From Ralstonia soli (GTDB lineage: Bacteria; Pseudomonadota; Gammaproteobacteria; Burkholderiales; Burkholderiaceae): a stretch of 64,000 nucleotides of DNA. The stretch lies in contig NZ_JAMXHT010000001.1 of NCBI RefSeq assembly GCF_023955655.1, positions 310,001-374,000 of the forward strand, written 5' to 3'. Made by a program: the position numbers and the translations under genes. Under the pieces are notes generated by a model. The model was not told where the DNA came from. It did no database searches and saw only the letters and a list, made by a program, of their open reading frames with translations. The first letter of the stretch is position 1, and every line of letters starts with the position of its first letter. This document shows positions 17,247 through 28,663 of the stretch, one piece after another.

Positions 17247-18179
17247 TCAATGCAGGCTCGCCGCGTACGTGCGAAGGTTCCGAGCCGCGGGTGGGGCGTC
17301 GCTCGCTCCTGGGTGCGGAGCCGTCAGCCATTCGGTGCGTACCTTACGTGCAGCGCGCTCATGTGATGGGCTTGCCTCGTCCCGCTGCTGATATCGGCGA
17401 TACAGCGATAGCACGCGCGGGACGTAATCCTGCGTCTCAGCGTACGGCGGAATGCGCATCCCATGGCGTTCGACGGCGCCTTCCCCGGCGTTGTAGGCCG
17501 CCAGTGCCAACGATATATCGCCATAGCGGCCGAGCAGATAGCGCAGGTGTGCCGCTCCGGCCTGTACGTTCCGGCGCGGATCGCGCAGATCACCGTTGCC
17601 GTAGCGGCTGGCGGTGGTCGGCATCAGTTGCATCAACCCGATCGCCCCTTTAGGGGAGAGAGCCTGAGGGTTGAATCCGGACTCGGCGTGAATGACAGCG
17701 AGCAGCAGGGCGGGGTCAAGGCGATTGTCTTCGGCCGCTTGTTCGACGACCGGTAGCACCGGTGCCATGTCGGACAAGGAGCGTGGTCGATCGCCAAGGC
17801 CGGGTGTCGCTCCGCGGCGGAACGCCACCAGCGAGCCAGGAAGGCCGATGAACGGTACCGCGGGAGCCTCGCCTGCAGCGTCGTGTGGCTGCGCCACCGC
17901 GAGCTCGGACGTGCCGCTGGCCGCGCCGGCTGCCATGCTGGCGTCGTTGATGGGACGCGTGTTCGGACGCTTGTAGAGGGCGCCTGACGACGGCTGCAGA
18001 TTGGCTCGTCCGAGCCCTTGCGATGTGCCGGCTGTCGACGCGCCGCCGCTGAGCCATAGCACACCGCCTGCACGGACCGTTTCCACGCCGGCCTGCACGC
18101 CGGATGTGCCGCATGCGAGGCAGATCCCCAGGACCGCCAGACCGGTAAAGCGCGGTGGCACGGCGAACGCCTTGATCAT
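17247..18179 (-). CDS. Lytic transglycosylase (SLT domain)
   Basis: A 310-residue exported protein with signal sequence (GLAVLGICLACGTSGVQA), a low-complexity middle, and an SLT domain near residues 145-265. Motifs: catalytic Glu in AVIHAESGFNPQA, SPKGAIGLMQLMP, and AAYNAGEGAVERH. Enzymes of this fold cleave peptidoglycan and often open a path for envelope machines; here it probably serves the Tad pilus. Its ATG overlaps the OmpA-like gene stop by four bases (ATGA). Confidence 0.9.
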   Translation of the reverse strand: MIKAFAVPPRFTGLAVLGICLACGTSGVQAGVETVRAGGVLWLSGGASTAGTSQGLGRANLQPSSGALYKRPNTRPINDASMAAGAASGTSELAVAQPHDAAGEAPAVPFIGLPGSLVAFRRGATPGLGDRPRSLSDMAPVLPVVEQAAEDNRLDPALLLAVIHAESGFNPQALSPKGAIGLMQLMPTTASRYGNGDLRDPRRNVQAGAAHLRYLLGRYGDISLALAAYNAGEGAVERHGMRIPPYAETQDYVPRVLSLYRRYQQRDEASPSHERAARKVRTEWLTAPHPGASDAPPAARNLRTYAASLH

Positions 18180-19570
18180 TGGCGCGCGACCTCCACGCGC
18201 CGGTTCTGTGCGCGGCCGGCCGGCGTGGTGTTGGGAGCCACCGGGCGGCTAGCGCCAAAGCCCTGTGCAGTCAGACGATCGCCCGGGATACCCGCATTGA
18301 TCAGGTACTGGCGCACGCTGGCAGCGCGACGTTGCGAGAGATCCTGGTTGTGCGCGTCGCCGCCGGAGTTGTCGGTATGACCTTCAATCGTGAGCTTCCA
18401 GTCGGGGTGTGCCTTGGCGGCCTTGACCACATTGTCCAGAGCGGGGTGGCTGTCGGTGCGCAGGGTATCGGCATCGAGATCGAAGTTCACGCCGTAAAGC
18501 GTGATGTGCTTGTCCTGTTCCAGCGCTTTGCCCACCGGGTCTGAATCCAGGCCCGGGCAGGTGCCCTGATAGGCGGCCGTTTTCCAGCCCACGCTGGACA
18601 CGGCATTCCTGAACACTGTCGTTTGTGCCGTAGCGGTGGCGGGAAACTCGAGCACTGCCGCACGATCGCCTTCGGGGTTGAAGCTCACCACGCCGCGCCA
18701 TGATTGCTTGCCGCCGTCACGAAGGTAGCGCAGATAGCCGTTCGGTTCCACGCCGCCTTCAAAGGTGCCGCTGATGTTACGCACCTTCAGCTTGCCGTGG
18801 CTGACGTCACCGTCGCCATAGCAGCCGCGCACCGTGGCGCCGTCCTGCTTCATCGCCACGAACCCGCTCACGTCGAAACCGTTACCGAACTGGTAAACAC
18901 CCGTCACATCGCGAGCCTTGGGTTCCGCCTGAGCGGGTTCAGCCAGCGCCGCAAACTGCTGCAGGCTGACGGTGCCGCCGGCTCCGCCCGAGATCACCAG
19001 GCGGATCCAGTGTGCGCCGGCGGGTTTGTCGAGCTTGACCGTATTGGAGACGTTCTTGTCCCCGCTGATCGGCGGCAAGTCGGCGTCATACACGGTCTGC
19101 CATGGGCCGCTCTGGCCTTGCTCGGAAAACTGCACCTGTGCGTGGCGGGCTGACGAGGCTTCACCCAGCCGGTCGAAGCGCAGTTGCTGGATCGTGGCCG
19201 GTGCGGCCAGAGCGATGACGGCCTCGTAACTATCGCCGTTGGATACGACGCCGACAGAGTCCGGGATTTCGTTCAGCATGGGAACCCAGGCTGAGCTGTC
19301 ACGCGGCTTGTTGATGACGAAGGCGCCCTGAGACAGCCCAGCGACGTTCACCAGTTGATGCTCCGAGGCTGGTGCTGAAGCGGGCTGCGTGGATGCGGGG
19401 ACTGATGCGGAAGTAGGGGCTGAGGCCTCTGCAACAGGCGCCGGCGCGCTGGCCTCAGCCGCAGGTTGCTGGGGCGTCTTGCGCTTGCAGCCAGTTACGC
19501 TCGCTGTGACGAGCACCACGGCGGTCAGTGCGATGACGGTGCGGGAAAAAGTCGGGCGGGAGGTGGACAA
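18176..19570 (-). CDS. OmpA-family lipoprotein with a beta-sandwich-like N-terminal part
   Basis: A 464-residue protein. The start is a TTG at 19570: AAGGAG stands seven bases upstream, and a signal peptide with lipobox VTGC follows. A Pro/Ala/Ser-rich linker leads to a region resembling a discoidin-like domain (IQQLRFDRLGE, HWIRLVISG; inferred). The last 110 residues form an OmpA C-terminal peptidoglycan-binding domain (ITLYGVNFDLDADTL, EGHTDNSGGDAHNQ, RAQNRRVEV). It probably anchors the pilus machine to peptidoglycan, as TadD/OmpA-type partners do in other Tad loci. Confidence 0.85.
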   Translation of the reverse strand: MSTSRPTFSRTVIALTAVVLVTASVTGCKRKTPQQPAAEASAPAPVAEASAPTSASVPASTQPASAPASEHQLVNVAGLSQGAFVINKPRDSSAWVPMLNEIPDSVGVVSNGDSYEAVIALAAPATIQQLRFDRLGEASSARHAQVQFSEQGQSGPWQTVYDADLPPISGDKNVSNTVKLDKPAGAHWIRLVISGGAGGTVSLQQFAALAEPAQAEPKARDVTGVYQFGNGFDVSGFVAMKQDGATVRGCYGDGDVSHGKLKVRNISGTFEGGVEPNGYLRYLRDGGKQSWRGVVSFNPEGDRAAVLEFPATATAQTTVFRNAVSSVGWKTAAYQGTCPGLDSDPVGKALEQDKHITLYGVNFDLDADTLRTDSHPALDNVVKAAKAHPDWKLTIEGHTDNSGGDAHNQDLSQRRAASVRQYLINAGIPGDRLTAQGFGASRPVAPNTTPAGRAQNRRVEVARQ

Positions 19571-19636
19571 CGACAGACTCCTTGATTGATGCACGCAGCA
19601 CATCCAGGTTCGATGTCCTGCGGTATTTCTGGGGGG

Positions 19637-20185
19637 CTACGGCTGTGGTGCGCGCGTGTTGCGCACCAGCACGTCAATTTGGTCCAGCGTGCGGCTGATG
19701 GCCTCTTCCAGTGGGGCCAGCTTCTCGGGCGGTGTTTCCTCGAGCAGCGCACGATTGTATGCGGCGATCTGATCCTGCAACACCGCCTCGGTCACACGTA
19801 GCCGCTTGCGAACAGGGGTGGCTCCATCCTTGGGAATGCCGTCGCCGCCGGCATCCTCTGCTGCGTCCGGCAGAATCGAGACGTTGTCGCGTATAGGAAG
19901 ACGGCCATCCTCCGCGCTCGCTTTTTCCTGCAGCGGACGCAAGGGCTCCGTGCCCGCCGATCTGGCTGTTTGTTGATCCGGGCGCGCATTGACCGGCGCA
20001 GTGGCGCGAGTCGCCTTGCTCGGGCCGCTTCCGGCAGTATCTGATGTACGGGCAAGCGGTGGCACAGTCTTGGCCTGTCGCCCAGTGATCATCTCGACGC
20101 CCTCACTGTGTCGCACGTCCACGGCAGCGTGCGCAGCCGCCTGCGCGATCGCGCCAGCAGCGGCAAGGAGAATCACCCGCAACAT
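19637..20185 (-). CDS. Exported protein of unknown function in the Tad locus
   Basis: A 182-residue protein with a clear signal peptide (MLRVILLAAAGAIAQAAAHA) and a disordered middle. A C-terminal helical segment follows (LRVTEAVLQDQIAAYNRALL, then EETPPEKLAPLEEAISRTLD), probably a coiled coil. AAGGAGG precedes the ATG. It starts three bases after the TadE-like gene stop, so it belongs to the same transcript. No family is recognised. Confidence 0.75.
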   Translation of the reverse strand: MLRVILLAAAGAIAQAAAHAAVDVRHSEGVEMITGRQAKTVPPLARTSDTAGSGPSKATRATAPVNARPDQQTARSAGTEPLRPLQEKASAEDGRLPIRDNVSILPDAAEDAGGDGIPKDGATPVRKRLRVTEAVLQDQIAAYNRALLEETPPEKLAPLEEAISRTLDQIDVLVRNTRAPQP

Positions 20186-20187
20186 CT

Positions 20188-20910
20188 TCAGCCTCCTTGG
20201 TACGGCGTCTGCATCCGCACGATCGCCTCGGATTCGAGCGGAATTCGCCACGTACCTTCAACGGCCGACAGCGCGTAGCACGCGTTGGGCGCCAGCGGAA
20301 TCTCGGTGCCGGGCGCGCCGGTGCTATAGATGTCGTTGATCTTGTTCATCAGCGAGAAGATGGTGCGGTTGGCAAACGGCACATACATCTCATAGCAGTA
20401 CGTCACGCGAATCTTGAGCAGGTTGGCATCCTGGATGGTCAGCCCCGAGCTCGCTCCAACCGAGGTGTTGCGAAACATCAGCGTGTCATTGGGAATCTGC
20501 TGCACGTTGGCGCCGGCATATTCACCGGTGCGGCCGAAATCCTGCATTGCCGCGCTGGTCGGGTTGATGACGTCGATCTGGTACGACCCGGGCTTCATGA
20601 GGTCGAGGTTGCTCGCCAGCAGAGCCTGCTGCTGGCCGACCAGGCTGGATGTGCGCGCATACAGCGGCGCCAGCCCGCGTGCCAGGCCGGATTTCATGGC
20701 GTTGCTCTTGCCGTTGTTGAGCGCACCGGCACGCGCGGCCTGCAGCGCGGCGTAGTCGAGCGTGGACTTCGCCTGATACAGCAGGCCGAACTGCAGGATG
20801 CCCAGGCACAGCAGCAGCAGGATCGGTAGCACGATGATGAATTCCACCATGCTGGCGCCAGCTGTGTGACGCTTGCAGACCAGTGCGCGATGAGCGATCG
20901 CAGGCATCAT
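20188..20910 (-). CDS. tadE: TadE-like pilus assembly pseudopilin
   Basis: A 240-residue protein with an N-terminal hydrophobic segment after ASMVEFIIVLPILLLLCLGI, the TadE signature with the conserved Glu in the helix, then a periplasmic domain. TadE/TadF are minor pseudopilins needed for Flp pilus assembly. The start ATG overlaps the DUF192 gene stop (ATGA). Two more TadE/TadG-type genes stand upstream in the locus. Confidence 0.85.
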   Translation of the reverse strand: MMPAIAHRALVCKRHTAGASMVEFIIVLPILLLLCLGILQFGLLYQAKSTLDYAALQAARAGALNNGKSNAMKSGLARGLAPLYARTSSLVGQQQALLASNLDLMKPGSYQIDVINPTSAAMQDFGRTGEYAGANVQQIPNDTLMFRNTSVGASSGLTIQDANLLKIRVTYCYEMYVPFANRTIFSLMNKINDIYSTGAPGTEIPLAPNACYALSAVEGTWRIPLESEAIVRMQTPYQGG

Positions 20911-21257
20911 TGCCCCCCTTCGAATCGGAGCTGTTGTCCCGGCTGCAGGCCAAGGCCAACAGCCCGGCCCGCACGCAGCTCCACCACAGCGGCGGCGCGC
21001 CAGTGCAGGCGGAAGCGGTTGGGCCGGACCGTGTCGTGCACGGACAGCACCGTGCCGTTGCTGGACAGGAATACGACGTCGATCGGCATGCGCATCCCAA
21101 CAGTGTGCACGGCGTTGCACGGCGCAATCCACAGCGCCTGCTGCGCGCTTAGCCCATCGCGCCCGAGCAGGCCGCGCATGCGCTCCAGCGGGCGGTCTGC
21201 CAGCTCGGCGTCGGCACACAGCGGCTCGCGCTCGCGCAGCAGGATTCCGCGCTTCAC
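20907..21257 (-). CDS. DUF192-family protein
   Basis: A 116-residue protein with DUF192 hallmarks: RPLERMRGLLGRDGL, APCNAVHTVGMRMPIDVVFL and a C-terminal RAVGLGLQPGQQL. The family is small, beta-rich and of unknown biochemical role. It overlaps tadC and tadE by four bases on each side, so it is embedded in the pilus operon. No obvious signal peptide is present. Confidence 0.88.
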   Translation of the reverse strand: MKRGILLREREPLCADAELADRPLERMRGLLGRDGLSAQQALWIAPCNAVHTVGMRMPIDVVFLSSNGTVLSVHDTVRPNRFRLHWRAAAVVELRAGRAVGLGLQPGQQLRFEGGQ

Positions 21258-22135
21258 AGCAGGCCCTCCTGCATGAACTTCATGACGATCGGGAAACCCA
21301 GCACGATGAACGTCACCGGAAAGATGAACACCACCAGCGGGAAGATCAGCTTGACCGGCGCTTCCATGGCCTGCTTTTCGGCGCGCTGGAAACGTTCGGT
21401 GCGGCGCTGCTCGGACTGAAAACGCAGCGTCGCTGCCAGGCCGGAGCCCATGCGCTCGGCCTGGATCACGGCGCCGACGAAGTTGGTGATTTCCTTCATG
21501 CGCAGACGGTCGTCCATTCGGCGCAGGGCTTCGGATCGGTTCAGGCCCGCTTTCAAGTCGCGCAGCACGTGCTCGAACTCGCGACGCAATGTGCCGTCGG
21601 GCCCCTTTTCCACCGCATGCGTCATGGCGCCGTTGATGTTCAGACCCGCTTCCACGCTGAGTGTGAGGAAGTCCAGGAAGACCGGCAACTGCTTGATGAC
21701 CTGCACCATGGTGCGACGACGCACATCACGCAGCCACAGGCGCGGGTAGAAAAAGCCGCCAAGCATCGCCAGCAGCAGCGTGGGCAACGAGAACATGTCC
21801 AGGCCGAGCATCATCAGGAACAGCAGCACCCCGAACAGCAGGGCCGACACGATGCTGAGCGCGATGAACTGTCGCGCCGACATCAGGAACGACATGCCGG
21901 TCAGCCGCAACTGTTCCTGCGAACGAGAAAGAACAGGCTTCGGAACCGCCCACAGGAAGTGATGTTCGACAAACTGCACCGCCGGCCACAGCGTGCGCAG
22001 CGATTTGGGCAATGGGTCGAGGTAGTCCCGGTTCTCGTTGGGCACGGCACGCGTCAGGCGCGTCGTGGAATAGATCAACAGACCCACCATCAGCACCGTG
22101 GCCAGACAGATCACGAAGATCACTAACACCTGCAT
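21254..22135 (-). CDS. tadC: TadC inner-membrane platform protein
   Basis: A 293-residue type II secretion system F-domain protein. Hydrophobic helices stand near residues 1-20, 90-130 and 265-290; the cytoplasmic part carries LPVFLDFLTLSVEAGLNING, then LKAGLNRSEALRRMDDR. With TadB it forms the inner-membrane platform on which the TadA ATPase works. Overlaps DUF192 by four bases. Confidence 0.92.
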   Translation of the reverse strand: MQVLVIFVICLATVLMVGLLIYSTTRLTRAVPNENRDYLDPLPKSLRTLWPAVQFVEHHFLWAVPKPVLSRSQEQLRLTGMSFLMSARQFIALSIVSALLFGVLLFLMMLGLDMFSLPTLLLAMLGGFFYPRLWLRDVRRRTMVQVIKQLPVFLDFLTLSVEAGLNINGAMTHAVEKGPDGTLRREFEHVLRDLKAGLNRSEALRRMDDRLRMKEITNFVGAVIQAERMGSGLAATLRFQSEQRRTERFQRAEKQAMEAPVKLIFPLVVFIFPVTFIVLGFPIVMKFMQEGLL

Positions 22136-22153
22136 GTTCTCACCCGTTCCTTC

Positions 22154-23002
22154 TTACACGTCGATGTGGGTAATCTTCTTGATCGCCTGGTAGCCTATGA
22201 ATTCCATCACGCCGATGACCAGCAGCACTCCCCAGCCGATGGCTGAGTCGAATAGCGGGGCCATGGCTTTGGGTTCCATGTGACGCAGCACGAAGATCAG
22301 GAAGATCGGCAGCCCCGTCATCACCCAGCCTTGCATCTTGCCCTGCGCGGTGAGCGAGCGGATCTTGCCTTCCATCTGCTGCTTTTCGCGCAGCGTTCGG
22401 GCTACCGATTCCAACGTTTCCGCCAGGTTGCCGCCCACTTCGCGCGAGATGGAGATGGCCGCCGTCACCATCAGGAAATCCGAGACCGGGATGCGGCGCT
22501 CCATGTTGCGCAGCGCCACCGGCAGATCCACGCCCAGGCGGATCTCGCGCAGGAGCAGGTCGAACTCCTGCGAGATTGGCGGGCGCGATTCCTGCGCGAC
22601 GCTTTCCAGCGCGATCGGGAAGCTCGCGCCGGCGCGCAGCGCGCCCGACATCATCAACAGCGCATCGGGCAACTGGCTTTCGATGTCGTGCAGACGCTTG
22701 GTGCGCATGCGGCCCACCCATAGGCGCGGCAACATGAAGGCCAGCGGCACCGACACGGCGGTAAACAGCACGTTCTGCGAGATCAGGTAGACCACCAGCG
22801 GCAGCACGAACACCGCCAGTGCGCTCAAGCCCGCAACCTGCTGCGTATTGATGAAGATGAAGAGGTCGGCCAGGTTGGACTCCACCTCGGTGGCCACCCG
22901 CTGCGTACGCTTCATGAACCACGTCTTGCCGTGGAACAGCGCGCCCCACGCCAGGAAGATCATGACGGCAAACACCAGCACCAACACAACGATGATTTCC
23001 AT
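22154..23002 (-). CDS. tadB: TadB inner-membrane platform protein
   Basis: A 282-residue T2SF-domain protein, paralogue of TadC. Helices stand near residues 1-20, 55-90 and 220-275, with IESQLPDALLMMSGALRAGA and GGNLAETLESVARTLREK in the cytoplasmic domain. It lies nine bases after tadA and 18 bases before tadC. Confidence 0.92.
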   Translation of the reverse strand: MEIIVVLVLVFAVMIFLAWGALFHGKTWFMKRTQRVATEVESNLADLFIFINTQQVAGLSALAVFVLPLVVYLISQNVLFTAVSVPLAFMLPRLWVGRMRTKRLHDIESQLPDALLMMSGALRAGASFPIALESVAQESRPPISQEFDLLLREIRLGVDLPVALRNMERRIPVSDFLMVTAAISISREVGGNLAETLESVARTLREKQQMEGKIRSLTAQGKMQGWVMTGLPIFLIFVLRHMEPKAMAPLFDSAIGWGVLLVIGVMEFIGYQAIKKITHIDV

Positions 23003-23011
23003 CGCCCGCTC

Positions 23012-24934
<1,923 letters not shown>

Positions 24935-24944
24935 GACAAGTCCT

Positions 24945-26471
24945 TCAGCCGCCCTGATAGGCGTCGCTCTTTACGCTGTTGGGCGACGGCTGCAGCAGAC
25001 GCTCGTGGTTTTCGCGGCGGTCAACTTCCTTCTCGCGGCGGCTGTCGATCTCGGGCAACGGGCTCGGATCGCCGTTTTCGTAGCGGTAGTTGCGATTGAT
25101 GCTTTCCGCTCGGTCCATCAGGTTGTTGGTGGGCGGCGTATTCGGGTCATAGATCATCGGCGTGACGAAGATGACCAGATCGCTCTTGTTGTTACGGAAG
25201 TTGGTCGACTTGAACAGCTGCCCCAGCACCGGGATCTCGCCCAGCAGCGGCACCTTGTCGATGGCGTTGCTGGCCTGCGAAGACACCAGCCCCGAAATGG
25301 CGATGGTCTCGCCGGGGCGCAGCGTCAGTTCCGACGAGGTGCGGCGCGTCAGGAATGCCGGGTAGCCGCCAAACGACACCGACGGATCGATCTGGCTGAT
25401 CTCAGTGCCCAGGGACGTGGTGATGACGTTGTCGCCGTCCACCGCCGGTTTGACCTCGAGCTTGATGCCGTACTGCTTGTAGATGACCGTCTGCGAGCCG
25501 AACGCGCCGGCGATCGGGATTGGCACTTCACCACCGGCCAGGAAGTCGGCCTTGCCGCCGCTGCGCGTGTTCAGCTCGGGGGCCGCCAGCACGTAGGCCT
25601 CGCCCTTGCTCACAGCGAGGTTGATCTTGGAGAAGATTGACGTGGCGATCCCCACGAAGAATCCGCTGCCGGCACCATTGACTGTTCCGGGTGTGCTGTC
25701 GAAGGGGCTGCCGATCAGGGGCGGCAGCGTGCCGTAGCGGCCCGTCCGAGCCAAGCTGTTGGCGAAGGAGGCCTGCGGGCCATTGATTTGCTGGTCCCAG
25801 GCGATGCCGATGTTCTCCAGCCCCGTCTTGGTGATTTCCATGATCTGCACCTTGAAGTGCACGGCCTTCTTGAGGGGGCCGCCGTCTTCTGAGCGGATCA
25901 GATTGGTGACCATCTGGTAGCGGTCCGTGACCTGCTTGAGGTCTGCAGCCCGATCCGGATGAATGAACCCGTTGAGCACGATCGTGTTGCCGCGCTGCGT
26001 GACTTCCAGCTTGCGCACGAAAGGCGAGAGCGTGCTGCGCAGTTGTTCTGCCGTATCGCTCAAATCCTGATCCGTCACACGCAGGCGTACGTTCATCGCG
26101 ATGCCCGCTTCATTCCAGATCACCATGTTCGTGACGCCCGCTTTCTCCGCCAGCAGGATCAACTTCTTGTCGGCCACGGTACTGCTGACCAGTGCGCCAT
26201 CGCCCACGGCTACACGCTTGATGGTGCCGGGCACGTCGATGATGCGGACCTCCCCCTTGAAGAGGACGAGTTCATAGACTGATTTGCCTGTGACCGAAAT
26301 GGACGCGGGCTTGGTGCCGGGAATGCCGCGCACCACCCCCGTTGGATCGGGGGCGCCGTGGTCTGCCGTGGTGGCCGACCCAGCCGCGGGCGCCAGCGCG
26401 ATGCCGGATGCCAGCACAAGAACCCTACCCTGTTTGGCCGCTCGGGCGGCGGCTCTTTGATCAGTGGACAT
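24945..26471 (-). CDS. rcpA: Outer-membrane secretin of the Tad pilus (RcpA/CpaC)
   Basis: A 508-residue protein with an N-terminal signal region, a BON/pilus-secretin N domain (SVYELVLFKGEVRIIDVP, TVADKKLILLAEKAGVTNMV), and a secretin C-domain containing LTLRPGETIAISGLVSSQ and VPLLGEIPVLGQLFKS. It forms the channel through which the pilus leaves the outer membrane. The start is uncertain: ATG at 26471 is used because the signal sequence follows; an in-frame GTG at 26558 would add 29 residues. It lies ten bases upstream of tadA. Confidence 0.92.
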   Translation of the reverse strand: MSTDQRAAARAAKQGRVLVLASGIALAPAAGSATTADHGAPDPTGVVRGIPGTKPASISVTGKSVYELVLFKGEVRIIDVPGTIKRVAVGDGALVSSTVADKKLILLAEKAGVTNMVIWNEAGIAMNVRLRVTDQDLSDTAEQLRSTLSPFVRKLEVTQRGNTIVLNGFIHPDRAADLKQVTDRYQMVTNLIRSEDGGPLKKAVHFKVQIMEITKTGLENIGIAWDQQINGPQASFANSLARTGRYGTLPPLIGSPFDSTPGTVNGAGSGFFVGIATSIFSKINLAVSKGEAYVLAAPELNTRSGGKADFLAGGEVPIPIAGAFGSQTVIYKQYGIKLEVKPAVDGDNVITTSLGTEISQIDPSVSFGGYPAFLTRRTSSELTLRPGETIAISGLVSSQASNAIDKVPLLGEIPVLGQLFKSTNFRNNKSDLVIFVTPMIYDPNTPPTNNLMDRAESINRNYRYENGDPSPLPEIDSRREKEVDRRENHERLLQPSPNSVKSDAYQGG

Positions 26472-26575
26472 GCAATCGCTCTGCAATCGAAGAATCGGTT
26501 GAGGAAGAGAGCGCCGTGAGTCGCTGGCCTGAAAACGAACGCCTTGGCCCCGCTTCACTGCGATCTGTGAGGGGC

Positions 26576-27640
26576 TCAGTTACCTTGCTGTTGGACCGTG
26601 CCGGCCCCAACCAGCGCGCTCGTCAATCGGTCCATGCTGGCTTGCTGCGCGGCTGCGAGCTTTTGCGAGGCGGCCAGCGCAGCATCTGTGCGGATGTTGG
26701 CCGCAGCATTGCCGTTTGCCATCGGGAGTTCCGGCGCATTCGGCAGCGAGGAAATCAGCTTGCCGTGGGTATTGCCCACGATGTACTGAACGACATCGCT
26801 ATCGACATCATCCGAAAACAGCGATCGCTCTTGAACCGCAATCTGAGGCGTCGCTCGCTTGTCCGCAGCATTGCGTAGCACCGCACGCAGATTGCCGACC
26901 TTCTGGGCCAGCGAGATGCGCGCTGCCTGCTCGGGCGTCACGCTCAGCGTGAGGCTGTCGTAGGTGGCTTGATCCTCAGGCTGCCCGGCTTGTACGTTTG
27001 CGCGCCGGCGCTCATAGGCTTCGCCGAGGTCTCGTGCGCGAACGTCCTGGCCAGTAGCGATCACAGTCAAGTCGGACAGGAGCAGGCGCGCTGCCTTGCC
27101 TGCCGATTTGGTGTCATCTGCGCCAGCCGCGTTACCACTTGCCGCAGTGATGAGGTACAGGTCGATGTGGTTGCCCGGCTTGAGCATCTTGTCGGCCGAG
27201 TTCACGGCGTCGATTTCGATGGTTAGCGCCCGCTTGCCGACTTCGAGCATGTCGGAGAAGTCGCGCGCATGCAGCGCTTCCAGATCGGCGCGTCGCACTG
27301 GGCGACCGCGGCTAACAGAGCGCACCAGCTTCAGGTTGGTCACGGCATCGAAGTCGCTCGCGCGGATCACATCTTCGAACACAAGGTCGGCCGGCACGTC
27401 GCGCGCGGCGAAGTTGTTGTTGTCGACCACTGTGCCCACCGCAGCATCGCGCACCGGCACCAATACCGACACGTGCTTCTGCCGGCTCAGCTCCGCTGCA
27501 AGCTTGGCCTTCATGGCCGCTTCGCGGCTATCAAGAAAGCGATATACCCAGTACGTCAGCAGTGCGGCCGCTGCCACGGCGACGACAAGCATGACCCACG
27601 GGTTGCTTGCCAGCGAGCGGACTTTGATCTTCTTCAGCAT
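26576..27640 (-). CDS. cpaB: Flp pilus assembly protein CpaB/RcpC
   Basis: A 354-residue protein with one N-terminal membrane helix (VMLVVAVAAAALLTYWVYRF) and a SAF domain (VLVPVRDAAVGTVVDNNNFA) followed by RcpC-type repeats (MLEVGKRALTIEIDAVNSAD, then KPGNHIDLYLI). CpaB is a periplasmic/outer-membrane partner of the secretin. Gene order cpaB-rcpA-tadA matches other Tad loci. Confidence 0.9.
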   Translation of the reverse strand: MLKKIKVRSLASNPWVMLVVAVAAAALLTYWVYRFLDSREAAMKAKLAAELSRQKHVSVLVPVRDAAVGTVVDNNNFAARDVPADLVFEDVIRASDFDAVTNLKLVRSVSRGRPVRRADLEALHARDFSDMLEVGKRALTIEIDAVNSADKMLKPGNHIDLYLITAASGNAAGADDTKSAGKAARLLLSDLTVIATGQDVRARDLGEAYERRRANVQAGQPEDQATYDSLTLSVTPEQAARISLAQKVGNLRAVLRNAADKRATPQIAVQERSLFSDDVDSDVVQYIVGNTHGKLISSLPNAPELPMANGNAAANIRTDAALAASQKLAAAQQASMDRLTSALVGAGTVQQQGN

Positions 27641-27697
27641 GAATGGTCGACGTCAAATAAGGAGAGAAACAGGGCGCGCAAGCCGTTGGCTCGGTGC

Positions 27698-27922
27698 TTA
27701 CGGCACTGCAATGGCGTAGCTGTACGACTGGTAAAACGACTTGAACGCAGCGATGAGCTGGTTAATAGGCGAGTTGTCGCCCCCGGTTATCAACAGCAGG
27801 ATGACGACCACCAGGATCACGACGTATTCGGCGTAGGCCTGGCCTCGCATCGACGCGCGTGCTGCCGTGGTGATGCGGGTGGCGTGCTGGCGCCGCCGCC
27901 CCAGTCGGTTGGAAGCCTTCAC
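27698..27922 (-). CDS. Second Flp-type small pilin or pseudopilin
   Basis: A 74-residue protein. Near residue 27 it has RGQAYAEYVVILVVVILLLI, matching the Flp prepilin pattern of Gly, four residues, Glu-Tyr, then a hydrophobic helix. The start is a GTG at 27922 that overlaps the stop of the preceding gene (GTGA). The leader before the cut is basic and long (about 27 residues). The mature part, some 47 residues, is shorter than that of the flp gene at 31034. It may be a minor pilin. Confidence 0.75.
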   Translation of the reverse strand: MKASNRLGRRRQHATRITTAARASMRGQAYAEYVVILVVVILLLITGGDNSPINQLIAAFKSFYQSYSYAIAVP

Positions 27923-28662
27923 AGCTGCCTCGACAGGTTCAGTACGGCTTGCGTGGAGGCGCCGTTGGGCACAAACGCCGCATCGAGCTTGTAGCCTTCC
28001 TTTTGCAGTGCCATGCCATAGCCACGGCCGCTGGCACTGCCGCCCTTGCCCAGTGCCTTGGTGTTGGTGAGAACGCGCCATCCAGCAGCCTGCAAGTTGG
28101 CAACATAGACGTCGCGGGCGCGCGCCGCGCTGCCGCTCAACTGGACAACCACTGTCCGCCCCACGGCCATCGGGTCGCGGCTGACCACATCGGAGAGGAC
28201 CTTGCCGCCGAGCGGTAACGGCAACGCAGCCGAGCCGACGTCGGCGGGTGCATCGGCATGCCGCAGGCGCATTGCGCTGTACACGCCGGATGCCATCCCG
28301 CGAGGGTCGGGCTGTGTGGGCATCTGCAGGACGTAGCTGCACTCGCCGTCGGTGGCCGTGATGATCCAGCCCTTTTTGTTGCGCAGACCGCGCGAGGGGA
28401 TGCCGGCATCGTCCCAGTAGGCTTTGTAGCGACGGACCACTTCGGTGGGCGTGCCACGGTAGCTGACGGTCATCACGGCCAGCGGCATGCCGTCGACCAC
28501 AGTGTCCTGGCTGACCCAAGCACCGGCGTCGGGTCGTGCCGGCATACGGGCGCATTGGGTCGCTGCGCTGCTTGCTGCGTGCGCGGTGTTGGCGGCGCTC
28601 AGGCCGGCGACGGCGGTCAGCAATGCAGTCCGGGCCGCATGGGCGAGTAGCGTGTTTGTCAT
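27919..28662 (-). CDS. Exported protein of unknown function in the Tad locus
   Basis: A 247-residue protein with signal peptide (LLAHAARTALLTAVAGLSAA, cut near AHA-AS). The mature part repeats a motif: PTEVVRRYKAYWDDAGIPSR and ARARDVYVANLQAAGWRVLT look like two similar half-domains, each a helix followed by a variable strand. No named family is recognised. It begins one base after the TadE-like stop and overlaps the small pilin gene, so it is part of the operon. Confidence 0.75.
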   Translation of the reverse strand: MTNTLLAHAARTALLTAVAGLSAANTAHAASSAATQCARMPARPDAGAWVSQDTVVDGMPLAVMTVSYRGTPTEVVRRYKAYWDDAGIPSRGLRNKKGWIITATDGECSYVLQMPTQPDPRGMASGVYSAMRLRHADAPADVGSAALPLPLGGKVLSDVVSRDPMAVGRTVVVQLSGSAARARDVYVANLQAAGWRVLTNTKALGKGGSASGRGYGMALQKEGYKLDAAFVPNGASTQAVLNLSRQL

Positions 28663-28663
28663 G

